Assembly: GCA_016735415.1 (NCBI GenBank)
Contig: JAERRP010000324.1
Location: 1-7,142, forward strand
Length of the DNA: 7,142 bases
Direction: 5' to 3'
Source: Desulfobacterales bacterium
GTDB lineage: Bacteria > Desulfobacterota > Desulfobacteria > Desulfobacterales > UBA5852
Shown one piece after another: positions 1 to 6,914 of this stretch. The position numbers and the translations under genes were made by a program. The stretch's first letter is position 1. Each line of letters opens with the position of its first letter. Below the pieces are notes generated by a model. It searched no databases, had not been told where the DNA came from, and worked only from the letters and a program-made list of their open reading frames with translations.

Positions 1-1287
1 GACTACAAGAAGCTCAACGCTAAGATGCTTGACGAGGTGGCGCCCGATAACCCGGTGATGTTGCACGACTGGACCAACCACCTGATTTGGGTGAACTCCG
101 CGGCGCTTAAGGCCGCCAAGATCACAAAGGACACGCCGGACCCTGTGGCCGGCGTGATTGACCGCGACAGCTCGGGCAACCCGACCGGCACCCTCCATGA
201 TAAGGCGCTGGGCCTGATCACCGCTGTTATGACGCCGCCCAAACCCGAGGTGGTGGAAGAGCGCGCCGCGTGGATTTTTAACAAGCTCAATGAATACGGC
301 ATCACAGCGATCACGACGCCGCAGCTTGATCCCATGCGCGTGCAGGCCTATCGCAGCCTCGAGTCCAAGGGCAAGTTGACCGTTCGTATCCAGGGTAGCT
401 GGGACTTCAACACCCGCTACGTGACCACGTCGCTCGAGGAGCAGTCGAAGACCTTTATGTCGCGCGACAAGCGCGGCGAGAACTCGCCCTTCATCAACGT
501 CGACGGCGTGAAGATCTACATGGACGGCATACCCAACGACGCGGAGGGGGGTGCACCAATGATTGATCCCTACGCGACCGCGCCAAGCTTCGGCACCCCG
601 AGCATCGACGAGTCGACGTTCAGCACCTGGATGCTGCGCTTCGACGCAGAGGGGCTAAAGGTCATGGCGCACGCTACCGGCAGCCTGTCGATCCGTCACT
701 TCCTCAACGCGGTGGAGGCGGTGCGACGCGCCAACGGCAAGGGCCCGCGTCATCACATGGCTCACTCGATGCTCATCTACCCGGAGGATGTGGCCCGGTT
801 CAACTTCGAGCGCTCGAACTTCGTCGCCGAGGTCTCGCCCTACCAGCTCTGGACCCCGGATCCGGCCGTCGGCTCCTGGGCCAGGTGGATTGGCCGTGAC
901 CGCTTCAACCTGACCATCACCCCGCTCAGATTCCTCATCGACGCCGGCGCCGTGGTGTCCTACGGCAGCGATTGGGACAACATCGCTGAGCCGGATCCAT
1001 GGTTCGCCATGGAAGGCATGATCACCCGCCAGATGCCCGGCAAGCCCGAGTTGGGAAACGTTAACCTGAACCAGGGGATCGACCGTGAGATCGCGATCGA
1101 AGTCTTCACCAGGAACGGCGCGATGCTCATGGAGAAGGAGGACGAGACCGGCACCATCGAGGTTGGCAAATCGGCCGACTTCATCGTCATCAACCAGAAT
1201 ATCCTCGAGATCCCGGTGGAGAAGATTCACGAGACCAAGGTGCTCAAAACCGTATTGATGGGACATACGGTGTATGCGTCGAAGTAA
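1..1287 (+). CDS. YtcJ-like amidohydrolase (Amidohydro_3 family), 5'-truncated by window edge
   Basis: The frame is open from base 1 (DYKKLNAK precedes the first internal ATG at 25), so this is the last 428 codons of a longer gene, not a start at 25. Counting from the Met at 25, the family landmarks are: HLIWVNSAAL (19-28), TPDPVAGVI (37-45), VKIYMDG with its Lys at 163 (in this family a Lys near here is a likely metal-bridging residue), HATGS (216-220), RHHMAHSML (242-250) followed by PEDVARF, GSDW with Asp 316 (last metal ligand), and the closing TGTIEVGKSADFIVI (375-389) typical of amidohydrolase beta-sandwich ends. Family members usually run about 530-600 residues. The missing part should hold the N-terminal HxH metal pair and any signal peptide. 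Members hydrolyse amide or formamide bonds; the substrate here cannot be read. The RHHxAH form differs from the commoner RHRIEH, but as I recall it is normal for one subgroup. The gene ends with TAA, and no clear terminator follows. Confidence 0.9.
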   Translation, partial: DYKKLNAKMLDEVAPDNPVMLHDWTNHLIWVNSAALKAAKITKDTPDPVAGVIDRDSSGNPTGTLHDKALGLITAVMTPPKPEVVEERAAWIFNKLNEYGITAITTPQLDPMRVQAYRSLESKGKLTVRIQGSWDFNTRYVTTSLEEQSKTFMSRDKRGENSPFINVDGVKIYMDGIPNDAEGGAPMIDPYATAPSFGTPSIDESTFSTWMLRFDAEGLKVMAHATGSLSIRHFLNAVEAVRRANGKGPRHHMAHSMLIYPEDVARFNFERSNFVAEVSPYQLWTPDPAVGSWARWIGRDRFNLTITPLRFLIDAGAVVSYGSDWDNIAEPDPWFAMEGMITRQMPGKPELGNVNLNQGIDREIAIEVFTRNGAMLMEKEDETGTIEVGKSADFIVINQNILEIPVEKIHETKVLKTVLMGHTVYASK

Positions 1288-1354
1288 AATTCTCGCCCTT
1301 TGCGGGATCTTCGACAGGTGTCAGGACGCATACAGGTGATTTAATCTGATACGT

Positions 1355-1420
1355 TTCGTACTCGTTCTCGTGCTCGTAAATTAAAATTTATCGAGGTCGA
1401 AGGACGAGTACAACGACGAG
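1355..1420. repeat. Imperfect inverted repeat of CTCGT/ACGAG units with AT-rich centre
   Basis: The left arm (1357-1376) is made of CTCGT-like units. The centre TAAATT (1377-1382) / AATTTA (1385-1390) is self-complementary. The right arm (1391-1420) carries the complementary CGAG, ACGAGTAC and ACGACGAG units. The reverse complement of the left arm matches CGAG-n2-CGA-n2/3-ACGAGTAC in the right arm with one gap. It lies in the 279-base gap between the amidohydrolase gene and the substrate-binding-protein pseudogene. The rest of that gap shows no gene. There is an AGGAGG at 1502-1507, but the following TTG opens only a 7-codon frame. The repeat may form a hairpin and may be a dispersed genomic repeat. 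It lacks the GC stem plus T-run of a standard terminator. Confidence 0.55.
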
Positions 1421-1566
1421 GATGGCAACTGCTGCACGCGGCACACTATGACCTGGGTCCAGGCAGGGCAATGACAAGCTGTGAATGGAACGATAAGACT
1501 GAGGAGGAATAAGTTGTCTCAACTATCAGAAAATTAAAGGGAAAGGCTCTTTAGTAATTACTATTT

Positions 1567-2271
1567 TCATTCTGGTGTTGCATTTAGTTGGATCATTGCA
1601 TCTATTATGGGCGGCCTTTTTCGGGTATACTTGCCAATCCATTTATCGTAAATAGCAAGTATCTTTTTTGATCGGTAAATATCAGATATTACGCGATCGG
1701 CAACAAGACGAAAGTCTGCATCATTTCGTCTTACGGCGAGTGCAAAAGGCTCAAAGGAGAACACGGCAGGCTTAATCACGAAGTCCATTGGGTCAGGCTC
1801 TTTTGAAGCTATACCAATCAATACGATCTGGTCAGAAGAAAAGGCATCGATTTTCTTCTTTCGTAATGCATCGATGCCTTCATTTGCCGAATTGAATAAG
1901 ACAATTTCCGCATCCGTTGATGTTTCTCGAATGAGTTGTTTCAAAGTGACTTCGGTCGTTGTGGCTTCCACGACGCCAATTTTGGTTCCATCAAAACCGG
2001 CCGAATCAAGCATTTTATTCTCTTTCAAGCCCATTAGTGAAGCGCCGGTGACAAATGTCAATTGAGTGAAGTCAACAAGTTCACTGCGGGATAGCGTTTT
2101 AGTCGTCGAGCCACATAATATGTCAAATTTCGTGTCAAGAAAAATACGGTCATACTGCCCTTTTCAATGTGCGGGCCGGCCTGTTTGGTGTATATTTTCC
2201 TCCTGCCTGAATGCAGCCGCCGCGCGTTCTACCACTCTGGAATGCATATCGACCGCAACCGATCTTGACTT
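1567..2271 (-). pseudogene. Decayed amino-acid ABC transporter substrate-binding protein (SBP_bac_3 / GltI-like)
   Basis: The minus strand from 2061 down to the TGA at 1567-1569 encodes 164 residues of the C-terminal part of a periplasmic solute-binding protein: a TFVTGASL segment, a DGTKIGVVEATTTE segment, an ALRKKKIDAFSSDQ segment and a terminal IYDKWIGKY. A TTG at 2059-2061 could be called a start, but family homology clearly continues upstream in the same frame: RIFLDTKFDILCGSTT (2101-2148) and SELVDFT (2065-2085), where CGSTT and VDF are hallmarks of glutamate/aspartate-type binding proteins. That frame is broken by TGA at 2164-2166. Beyond it a further 35 codons are open (2167-2271), including VAVDMHSRVVE, which resembles the usual G-x-S-V-D-L-x-x-x-V-V segment, before another TGA at 2272-2274. 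No signal peptide is found, and traces of the N-terminus may lie in other frames up to about 2345. The region is AT-richer than its neighbours (one sampled 60-base line has 20 G/C). I infer a nonfunctional remnant. A sequencing error at 2164-2166 would rescue only part of the gene. Confidence 0.75.
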
Positions 2272-2352
2272 TCACCGAGGTCCGTGCCAGTAGCACAAAA
2301 TCTCGCAATGGCGAAGGTACTTGATGTTTGAATGATCAAAATAGGAATGCCC

Positions 2353-2358
2353 AGGAGG
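2353..2358 (+). promoter_or_regulatory. Strong ribosome binding site for the heme-propeller gene
   Basis: A perfect AGGAGG sits 5 bases before the ATG at 2364. It fixes the start and places the signal peptide in frame. No convincing -35/-10 pair was seen between the pseudogene remnant and this site. Confidence 0.75.
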
Positions 2359-2363
2359 TTTAA

Positions 2364-3977
2364 ATGCGGCCTGCGTTCATCGTCCTCTTATTCAGTACAC
2401 TGATTTCGATACAATGTTCGCCGTCCATGTTAAATCTTTACCAGGGCGAGGGCGCCCTTGTCGTCTCTGCCTGCCATGAGTCGCAATATGACCTGTCCGA
2501 CGTTCCGCACATCATGCGAAAACCCGGCCCTTCCCTTCCCACGCTTAAGGTTATCAATCCCCTGGATGGAGCTGTGTTTCCCCAGGACATGCCGGCGCCA
2601 CGGTTCGAATGGAGCGATGCGCATTATCACAGCGTCAATTGGGTCATCACATTCTCTTCTGACGTACTGGATGCATTGTATATCGTTACCGACCGGCAGC
2701 GATGGACACCGGAGCCCTGGCAGTGGGACAGGGTGAAAATCGGTGCGGGCGAAAAACATCTTCGCGTCGAGATCCGTGGTTTCAGCCGGGACCTTGAACC
2801 CGTTTCATCGGCGATCTTCAGCCTGCGGTTTTCCAAAGATCCTGTGGAGGCCGCCCTTTTTTACCTGGAAATGCCCCTGCCTTTTTCCTTTGGAGAGCGG
2901 CATCCGGAAACATTGCGCTGGAAGATCGGCGACCCCGTTTCTTCCGCTCCCCCTCGTGTGGTAGCCCAGGGCTTGCCGACTTGCAGCAACTGCCATTCCG
3001 TGTCAAGAGACGGCCGGCTTCTCGGCGTGGACATGGACATCGACGGTGACAAGGGGGGCTATGTCCTGGTCAGGACCGAGCGGGACACGGTTGTCTCCAG
3101 GCCGGATCTGGTCAGCTGGAACAGTTTTACCGGGCCGTCGGGACGCAAGAGCATGGGGCTGTTCTCAAAAATTTCGCCTGACGGCCGTTACGTGGCCAGT
3201 ACGGTATGGGAACACTCCTTCTTCGCCTATCTCGATGACGTATGGTACTCGCAATTCTTTTTTCCCATCCGGGGCGTTATCGCGGTCTACGATATCGAAA
3301 AGAAGTCATTCCAAACACTTGGCGGGGCCGATGATGAAATGTTTGTGCAGACGTGCCCCGACTGGCACCCGGATGGCCAAAGCCTTGTTTTCGCCCGGGC
3401 CAAACCGGCCCCTTCGCTGTTTAAAGCCTTGGGCGACCGCAAGGTTCTACCCACTTCTCCCGGGGACCGAATCCAGGCCCTCAACAAAATCCACAAACTG
3501 CACTTCAACCTTTACCGGAGCCCTTTTGGCCAAGGCGGTGGCGGGAGGGCACAACCCTTGAACGGAGCCAGTCACAATGGCTTCAGCAACTACTTTCCCA
3601 GGCACTCGCCCGACGGGCGGTGGATCGTTTTCACGCGCAGCCCAAACGGTTTGGCCATCCAGCCGGAAAGTGAACTGTGGATCGTACCCGCGGCCGGTGG
3701 TGAAGCCCGGCGCATGCGCTGTAATTTGAGTCCCATGAATTCATGGCATAGCTGGTCTCCCAACGGTCGCTGGCTGGTTTTCAGCTCAAAGGCCAGAGGA
3801 CCTCATACCCAACTATACCTAACGCATGTGGATCGAGAGGGCCAGGATAGCCCCCCGGTGCTGTTGTCCCGTTTCAGCAGCCCAGGATACGCGTGCATGG
3901 TGCCGGAATTGGTCAACCCCGGCCTGCTGCAGGTCCGGTCTATCACCTTGGGCCAGGACATCGAAGACAGTCGTTAA
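2364..3977 (+). CDS. Exported c-type heme (CxxCH) protein with TolB/PD40-like beta-propeller
   Basis: This gene encodes 537 residues. Residues 1-18 form a short signal peptide (basic start, then FIVLLFSTLISI). The Cys at 18 is preceded by Q, so it is a poor lipobox and the protein is more likely periplasmic or secreted than a lipoprotein. Residues about 60-155 look like an Ig/FN3-type sandwich with the opening motif NPLDGAVFPQDMPAPRFEW. CSNCH at 207-211 is a c-type heme attachment motif, followed by SRDGRLLGVDMD, so one covalent heme is expected after export. Propeller repeats then follow: KISPDGRYVAST (269-280), DWHPDGQSLVFAR (333-345), RHSPDGRWIVFTRS (413-426) and WSPNGRWLVFSSK (464-476), the SPDGxxxVF pattern of TolB/PD40 blades. 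Proteins combining this single heme motif with a PD40 propeller are known as uncharacterised families, and their electron partner or ligand is not established. The gene stands alone, 207 bases before the next one. A redox or sensing role is inference. Confidence 0.85.
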   Translation: MRPAFIVLLFSTLISIQCSPSMLNLYQGEGALVVSACHESQYDLSDVPHIMRKPGPSLPTLKVINPLDGAVFPQDMPAPRFEWSDAHYHSVNWVITFSSDVLDALYIVTDRQRWTPEPWQWDRVKIGAGEKHLRVEIRGFSRDLEPVSSAIFSLRFSKDPVEAALFYLEMPLPFSFGERHPETLRWKIGDPVSSAPPRVVAQGLPTCSNCHSVSRDGRLLGVDMDIDGDKGGYVLVRTERDTVVSRPDLVSWNSFTGPSGRKSMGLFSKISPDGRYVASTVWEHSFFAYLDDVWYSQFFFPIRGVIAVYDIEKKSFQTLGGADDEMFVQTCPDWHPDGQSLVFARAKPAPSLFKALGDRKVLPTSPGDRIQALNKIHKLHFNLYRSPFGQGGGGRAQPLNGASHNGFSNYFPRHSPDGRWIVFTRSPNGLAIQPESELWIVPAAGGEARRMRCNLSPMNSWHSWSPNGRWLVFSSKARGPHTQLYLTHVDREGQDSPPVLLSRFSSPGYACMVPELVNPGLLQVRSITLGQDIEDSR

Positions 3978-4053
3978 CCGGGCCGCAACTTTTCTTCTAT
4001 GGCGATCAAACGGATGAGACCTGGTGACATGCCAATTCCCGGCGGATTTTTTG

Positions 4054-4084
4054 TTGACAAAAATTTAGAGATATGTCTTAAAAT
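4054..4084 (+). promoter_or_regulatory. Candidate sigma70-type promoter ahead of the three-gene cluster
   Basis: A perfect TTGACA (4054-4059) is followed either by CTTAAA (4077-4082, 17-base spacer) or by TAAAAT (4079-4084, 19-base spacer, 5 of 6 to TATAAT). The surrounding stretch is AT-rich within an otherwise GC-rich region. It would give a leader of about 90 bases before the GTG at 4185. This is a consensus match only. The rest of 3978-4184 shows no gene. Confidence 0.4.
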
Positions 4085-4088
4085 TGTT

Positions 4089-4106
4089 CGCGGCGGAAAA
4101 ACCGCG
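4089..4106 (+). other. Small GC hairpin in the putative leader of the cluster
   Basis: CGCGG (4089-4093) pairs with CCGCG (4102-4106) around the 8-base A-rich loop CGGAAAAA. It is followed by ATAATTTTCCCC. The stem is only 5 bp and the T-run only 4 bases, so it could be a weak terminator for the heme-propeller transcript, a leader structure of the next operon, or chance. Confidence 0.25.
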
Positions 4107-4172
4107 GATAATTTTCCCCGGGCCCAGCCGGCCTTGTTGTTTGCGTCCATCCCCAGAAAGAGATAGGCATAT

Positions 4173-4180
4173 AGGAGGTG
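4173..4180 (+). promoter_or_regulatory. Ribosome binding site deciding a GTG start
   Basis: AGGAGGTG ends 4 bases before the GTG at 4185-4187. It supports GTG as the true start, since the next ATG (codon 14) would remove the front of the signal peptide. Confidence 0.7.
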
Positions 4181-4184
4181 CGCC

Positions 4185-5069
4185 GTGGAATATCCAACCC
4201 GATCGGTCTCCTTTTTAATCCCAATGGTAATGACGGCCTGCCTTGTTCTGTCAACCGCCAGCGCCTTTGCCTATGGCGGCGGCGGCGACGGAGGTGATGC
4301 CACAGGCACGTCACTCACAGGCGATTCCACCTCCGAGAACAAAACCCCGCCTGACGGTTTCGACCCCTCTTCGGATCCGGGCATGGGCGGTATCGTGAGC
4401 GATTTCGGGACGGGGGAGATGGACACCTCTTCCCAGGGAACCAGCGACGACCAGCGCAACCTTGAGGAAAAAATCAACGAAGAAGCGGGCCGGCGTGAAA
4501 TCGAAGTCCAGCAGCGGCAAGAAGAGGAGGAACGCAACCGTCCGCCAACACGTATGGAGGTCTCTAATCAGGCCCAGGAATATCTGAGCAATCTCCCCCC
4601 GGAAGTCCGGCAGCAACTGACCCAACGATATACCTCGGCAGAGATTTTGACCATCAAACAATTTGGTCAAATGACTGACGCCATCCGGAACACCAAAGAT
4701 CCGGAACTGCTGCATATCCTGCAACAGGGGCTCACCAATGCCCAGAACAATTTTGTCAAGAATCATAATGTTCGTCTGGCGCAGCGCCAGGCCCAGTTGC
4801 AGCGGACCAGGGAGGATGCCGAGTTTGTGGCAAAATTCATCGTAGGTGTTGGTGTCAATGTTGCGACCGCCGGCGCCGGCAAGGTCGGAATCGCAGTGAA
4901 TATTGCTTACAACACCGCCGTTGGTGGTGCCAGGGGGGGAGGAACGGCGGCGGTCGCGACAGCGCTCACGAGCAAGATTCCCGGGGGTAACATCGCCGCG
5001 AATGCCGTTCGCGATGCCATCACCCAAGAGGCGGTCAATCAAGCCATCGAGCCCGACAAAGCCCACTAA
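4185..5069 (+). CDS. Exported protein of unknown function: coiled-coil segment and Gly/Ala-rich C-terminus
   Basis: This gene encodes 294 residues and starts at GTG behind a strong ribosome binding site. Residues 1-29 are a Sec signal peptide: FLIPMVMTACLVLSTASAFA, with likely cleavage after AFA (29). The mature protein opens with a Gly run (31-34) and a Ser/Thr/Asp/Gly-rich low-complexity linker to about residue 90. Residues 91-120 are extremely charged and helical (EEKINEE, REIEVQQRQEEEERNR), consistent with a coiled coil, and 125-215 stay predominantly helical with many Gln. From about 214 to 290 the composition changes to Gly/Ala/Val (FIVGVGVNVATAGAGKVG, AVGGARGGGTAAVATAL), small-residue segments that could pack as glycine-zipper helices or insert in a membrane. 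There is no catalytic motif and I do not recognise a family. It leads a three-gene cluster in which every product is exported, which suggests an envelope or extracellular role. A resemblance to linker regions of secreted toxins is only compositional. Confidence 0.8.
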   Translation: MEYPTRSVSFLIPMVMTACLVLSTASAFAYGGGGDGGDATGTSLTGDSTSENKTPPDGFDPSSDPGMGGIVSDFGTGEMDTSSQGTSDDQRNLEEKINEEAGRREIEVQQRQEEEERNRPPTRMEVSNQAQEYLSNLPPEVRQQLTQRYTSAEILTIKQFGQMTDAIRNTKDPELLHILQQGLTNAQNNFVKNHNVRLAQRQAQLQRTREDAEFVAKFIVGVGVNVATAGAGKVGIAVNIAYNTAVGGARGGGTAAVATALTSKIPGGNIAANAVRDAITQEAVNQAIEPDKAH

Positions 5070-5078
5070 GGTAACGAT

Positions 5079-6017
5079 ATGATACGATTCAATCGACAGC
5101 TTTCGTACAAGTCTGCGCCGTCCCGTCCGCAGACGTTTTTTCTCATGGCTTTTCTGGGTTTGATGATGTCCATGGGTCTGACCCGGTTGGCAGAGGCCCA
5201 GGACGATCTGGAGATTGTCAGGCGTGCCGTCCTGGTGCCCCAGGCCGTAGGCATCGCCCTCACCGGTGGTAAGGCCGACACCATCCCCGACCGGGTCGGG
5301 TTTTCCAAGCGGATACGCGCCGACGCCTATTTGGTCAGGAATGGTTTCCGGTTGGCCCGGGTTAACACCTCCTTCTATCGCGCGGATCTCCTTTTGGGAT
5401 CACTGACCTTTGAGGACGATCTGGGGCGCAGGGTATGCAAAGCCTACACCATCAACTATGTATCGAAAGGTAAGGACCGCCTCATCGTCCGTAAGGCCAA
5501 GATGAACAATATCACACCGTTTATCCCGGCCCATGAAGTCTATATCGTCCCTGCTGAAAAAATGAGCCTGAAAAAGATGCGGACCAGGGCTTTCACTGAT
5601 CTTCTGACCTTTGCCAGGAAGCACACGATCCAAGTTACCCAGGAGGCCCTGGACCCGGCGCCACGCAACTACCAGGTCCTAGTTTTTGACATGGATCGCC
5701 TCCACCCCAAAGACGGATGGAATCTCTTCGCGGATGAAACCATGGGCCGCTCCTGGGGTAAAAACGGATGGATGGTGGCCGGAACGACATCGAGCTTTGC
5801 CGTCAACGGCCCGGATGAAGTCATCTTCCGGGTCTTCCACGCCCGTGGGCGGGGCAGTGCGGTGGCGGGCAAGACTCTAGCCGTGGGGGCCTTTACCAAT
5901 CATTACCAGCCGCCCATACCGGCCGGCCCTTCACCCGTCGTTGAGGTCACCCCCGCCATGCGGGAACTGAAGACCCGCTATGCCTCCAAGGCCTTCCCCA
6001 ACCTGAACAAGGAGTAA
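5079..6017 (+). CDS. Exported protein of unknown function, paralog of the downstream lipoprotein
   Basis: This gene encodes 312 residues and begins 9 bases after the previous stop, with a modest AAGG upstream, so it is probably translated from the same mRNA. Residues 1-40 form a signal peptide with a long n-region and a hydrophobic core FFLMAFLGLMMSMGL (20-34), ending in LAEA with likely cleavage after Ala 40. The mature part looks like mixed alpha/beta. Residues 104-179 align with residues 108-182 of the next protein: G107, L115, R117-R118, Y123, Y127, D133, P150, M162, and F172-x-D174. The second half also shares a Y (198), DR (206-207), P (210) pattern and a DEVIFRVFHARGRG segment matching TELYAKVTFREAKG. 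One Cys (120) remains in the mature chain, so no intramolecular disulfide. A Pro-rich tail follows residue 276. I see no enzyme motif and recognise no family. Location in the periplasm is inferred. Confidence 0.85.
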   Translation: MIRFNRQLSYKSAPSRPQTFFLMAFLGLMMSMGLTRLAEAQDDLEIVRRAVLVPQAVGIALTGGKADTIPDRVGFSKRIRADAYLVRNGFRLARVNTSFYRADLLLGSLTFEDDLGRRVCKAYTINYVSKGKDRLIVRKAKMNNITPFIPAHEVYIVPAEKMSLKKMRTRAFTDLLTFARKHTIQVTQEALDPAPRNYQVLVFDMDRLHPKDGWNLFADETMGRSWGKNGWMVAGTTSSFAVNGPDEVIFRVFHARGRGSAVAGKTLAVGAFTNHYQPPIPAGPSPVVEVTPAMRELKTRYASKAFPNLNKE

Positions 6018-6026
6018 AAGGCTGAC

Positions 6027-6896
6027 ATGAGACGCATTCAAGCGTGTATGATTTATTCGCTGGCGATGCTGCTGGTCCACACCCTGGCAGGCTGCATTCC
6101 CACGATGGTCCGCAGGACAGAGCCACCGCCCATGGCCATGTCATTCGACAGCATGCCCCTGGAGGCGGCCACCATCACTTCGGCAGTATCGATTCAAACG
6201 CTGACACCGCCTCTGGAGACGACGAGCAATGTCCGTTTTGCCGACGGTGTGAACGGTCGTTCCGAAGTGGTCATGGCCTCGGAAGGCTTCGTGTTCACGG
6301 ACAGTATCCTTTACGCCTTTCGCTCTGCGGTCCATGGTCAGCGCGGGATGGTGGCCGGAATGATTGGCTATTCGGATCCCCTTGACCGCCGGGCCGAATT
6401 TCTCTACTTGGCCGAGTATGAAAAAAGCGGAGACGCATATGTGGTCCATAGCCTCAAGCTAACGCCCAAGTACGCCGCCGCGCCGCGGATGCGGCTGTTC
6501 GTAGTCGCGCGGAAGGACATGCCCCGGGAACGGCGCATCGCAACCTACGCCGATTTTGTCACTCTATTGGCCGATAAAGCCATCGGCCCGGAGGTCTACA
6601 GAAAGTCCAGCGGCATGGCCGCCTACGTCATCATCGCCATGGGCGCGGATCGTGTGGCCCCGGACGCCGAACTGTGCCTGGGCGTCTCGGCCGACAGGAC
6701 TAGCATTATCTGCTACAAGGCGGACAGCAGGTTTTATTGTTACAATGGATGGCCCGTAGCAGTCCTGACCGGCGGCATGGATCCGGCGGGCGCAACGGAG
6801 CTCTACGCCAAGGTTACCTTCCGGGAAGCAAAAGGCGGGATGTTCGCTTTTACCAAGCTGCTCTGCGTCCACCAGCTATCCGGTTTTAAGGATTAA
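6027..6896 (+). CDS. Lipoprotein of unknown function, paralog of the upstream exported protein
   Basis: This gene encodes 289 residues and lies 9 bases after the preceding stop. Ribosome-binding candidates are AAGGAG at 6009-6014 and AAAAGG at 6016-6021. The N-terminus MRRIQACMIYSLAMLLVHTL is followed by a clean lipobox LAGC with the lipidated Cys at 23. Ile at +2 gives no inner-membrane retention signal, so the outer membrane is likely. Residues 30-60 are a Pro/Thr/Ser-rich tether. The folded part aligns with the upstream protein (G111, L119, R121-R122, Y127, Y131, D136, P153, M165, Y174-x-D176, and the later Y200, DR 208-209, P212), so the two probably arose by duplication. Unlike its partner it carries several cysteines in the mature part (217, 229, 238, 280) that could form disulfides in the periplasm. 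There is no enzymatic signature and I recognise no family. As last gene of the cluster it may be the membrane anchor of a complex. No T-tailed terminator follows. Confidence 0.87.
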   Translation: MRRIQACMIYSLAMLLVHTLAGCIPTMVRRTEPPPMAMSFDSMPLEAATITSAVSIQTLTPPLETTSNVRFADGVNGRSEVVMASEGFVFTDSILYAFRSAVHGQRGMVAGMIGYSDPLDRRAEFLYLAEYEKSGDAYVVHSLKLTPKYAAAPRMRLFVVARKDMPRERRIATYADFVTLLADKAIGPEVYRKSSGMAAYVIIAMGADRVAPDAELCLGVSADRTSIICYKADSRFYCYNGWPVAVLTGGMDPAGATELYAKVTFREAKGGMFAFTKLLCVHQLSGFKD

Positions 6897-6914
6897 GGCC
6901 GAGGGGGCGTATCC

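Noticed and set aside
655..1266. A 203-residue open frame on the minus strand inside the amidohydrolase gene.
   Set aside because: The plus strand carries clear family motifs across the same span. The antisense frame shows no motif and is expected in GC-rich DNA.
1502..1655. A good AGGAGG (1502-1507) followed by a frame (1518-1655) that translates to a basic then hydrophobic, membrane-helix-like peptide.
   Set aside because: The TTG at proper spacing opens only 7 codons. The hydrophobic frame has no ATG, GTG or TTG before its basic start, and most of it is antisense to the conserved end of the binding-protein pseudogene.
2164..2166. The in-frame TGA of the binding-protein gene as a selenocysteine codon.
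   Set aside because: The family has no known selenoproteins, no obvious downstream selenocysteine hairpin was recognised, and a second TGA plus loss of the N-terminus upstream point to decay.
2066..2293. A 75-residue plus-strand open frame between 2066 and 2293.
   Set aside because: It lies opposite the recognisable N-terminal homology of the pseudogene and has no ribosome binding site or domain.
4311..5066. A 251-residue open minus-strand frame opposite the first cluster gene.
   Set aside because: The plus frame has a strong ribosome binding site, a signal peptide and tight coupling to the next gene. The minus frame has no such support.
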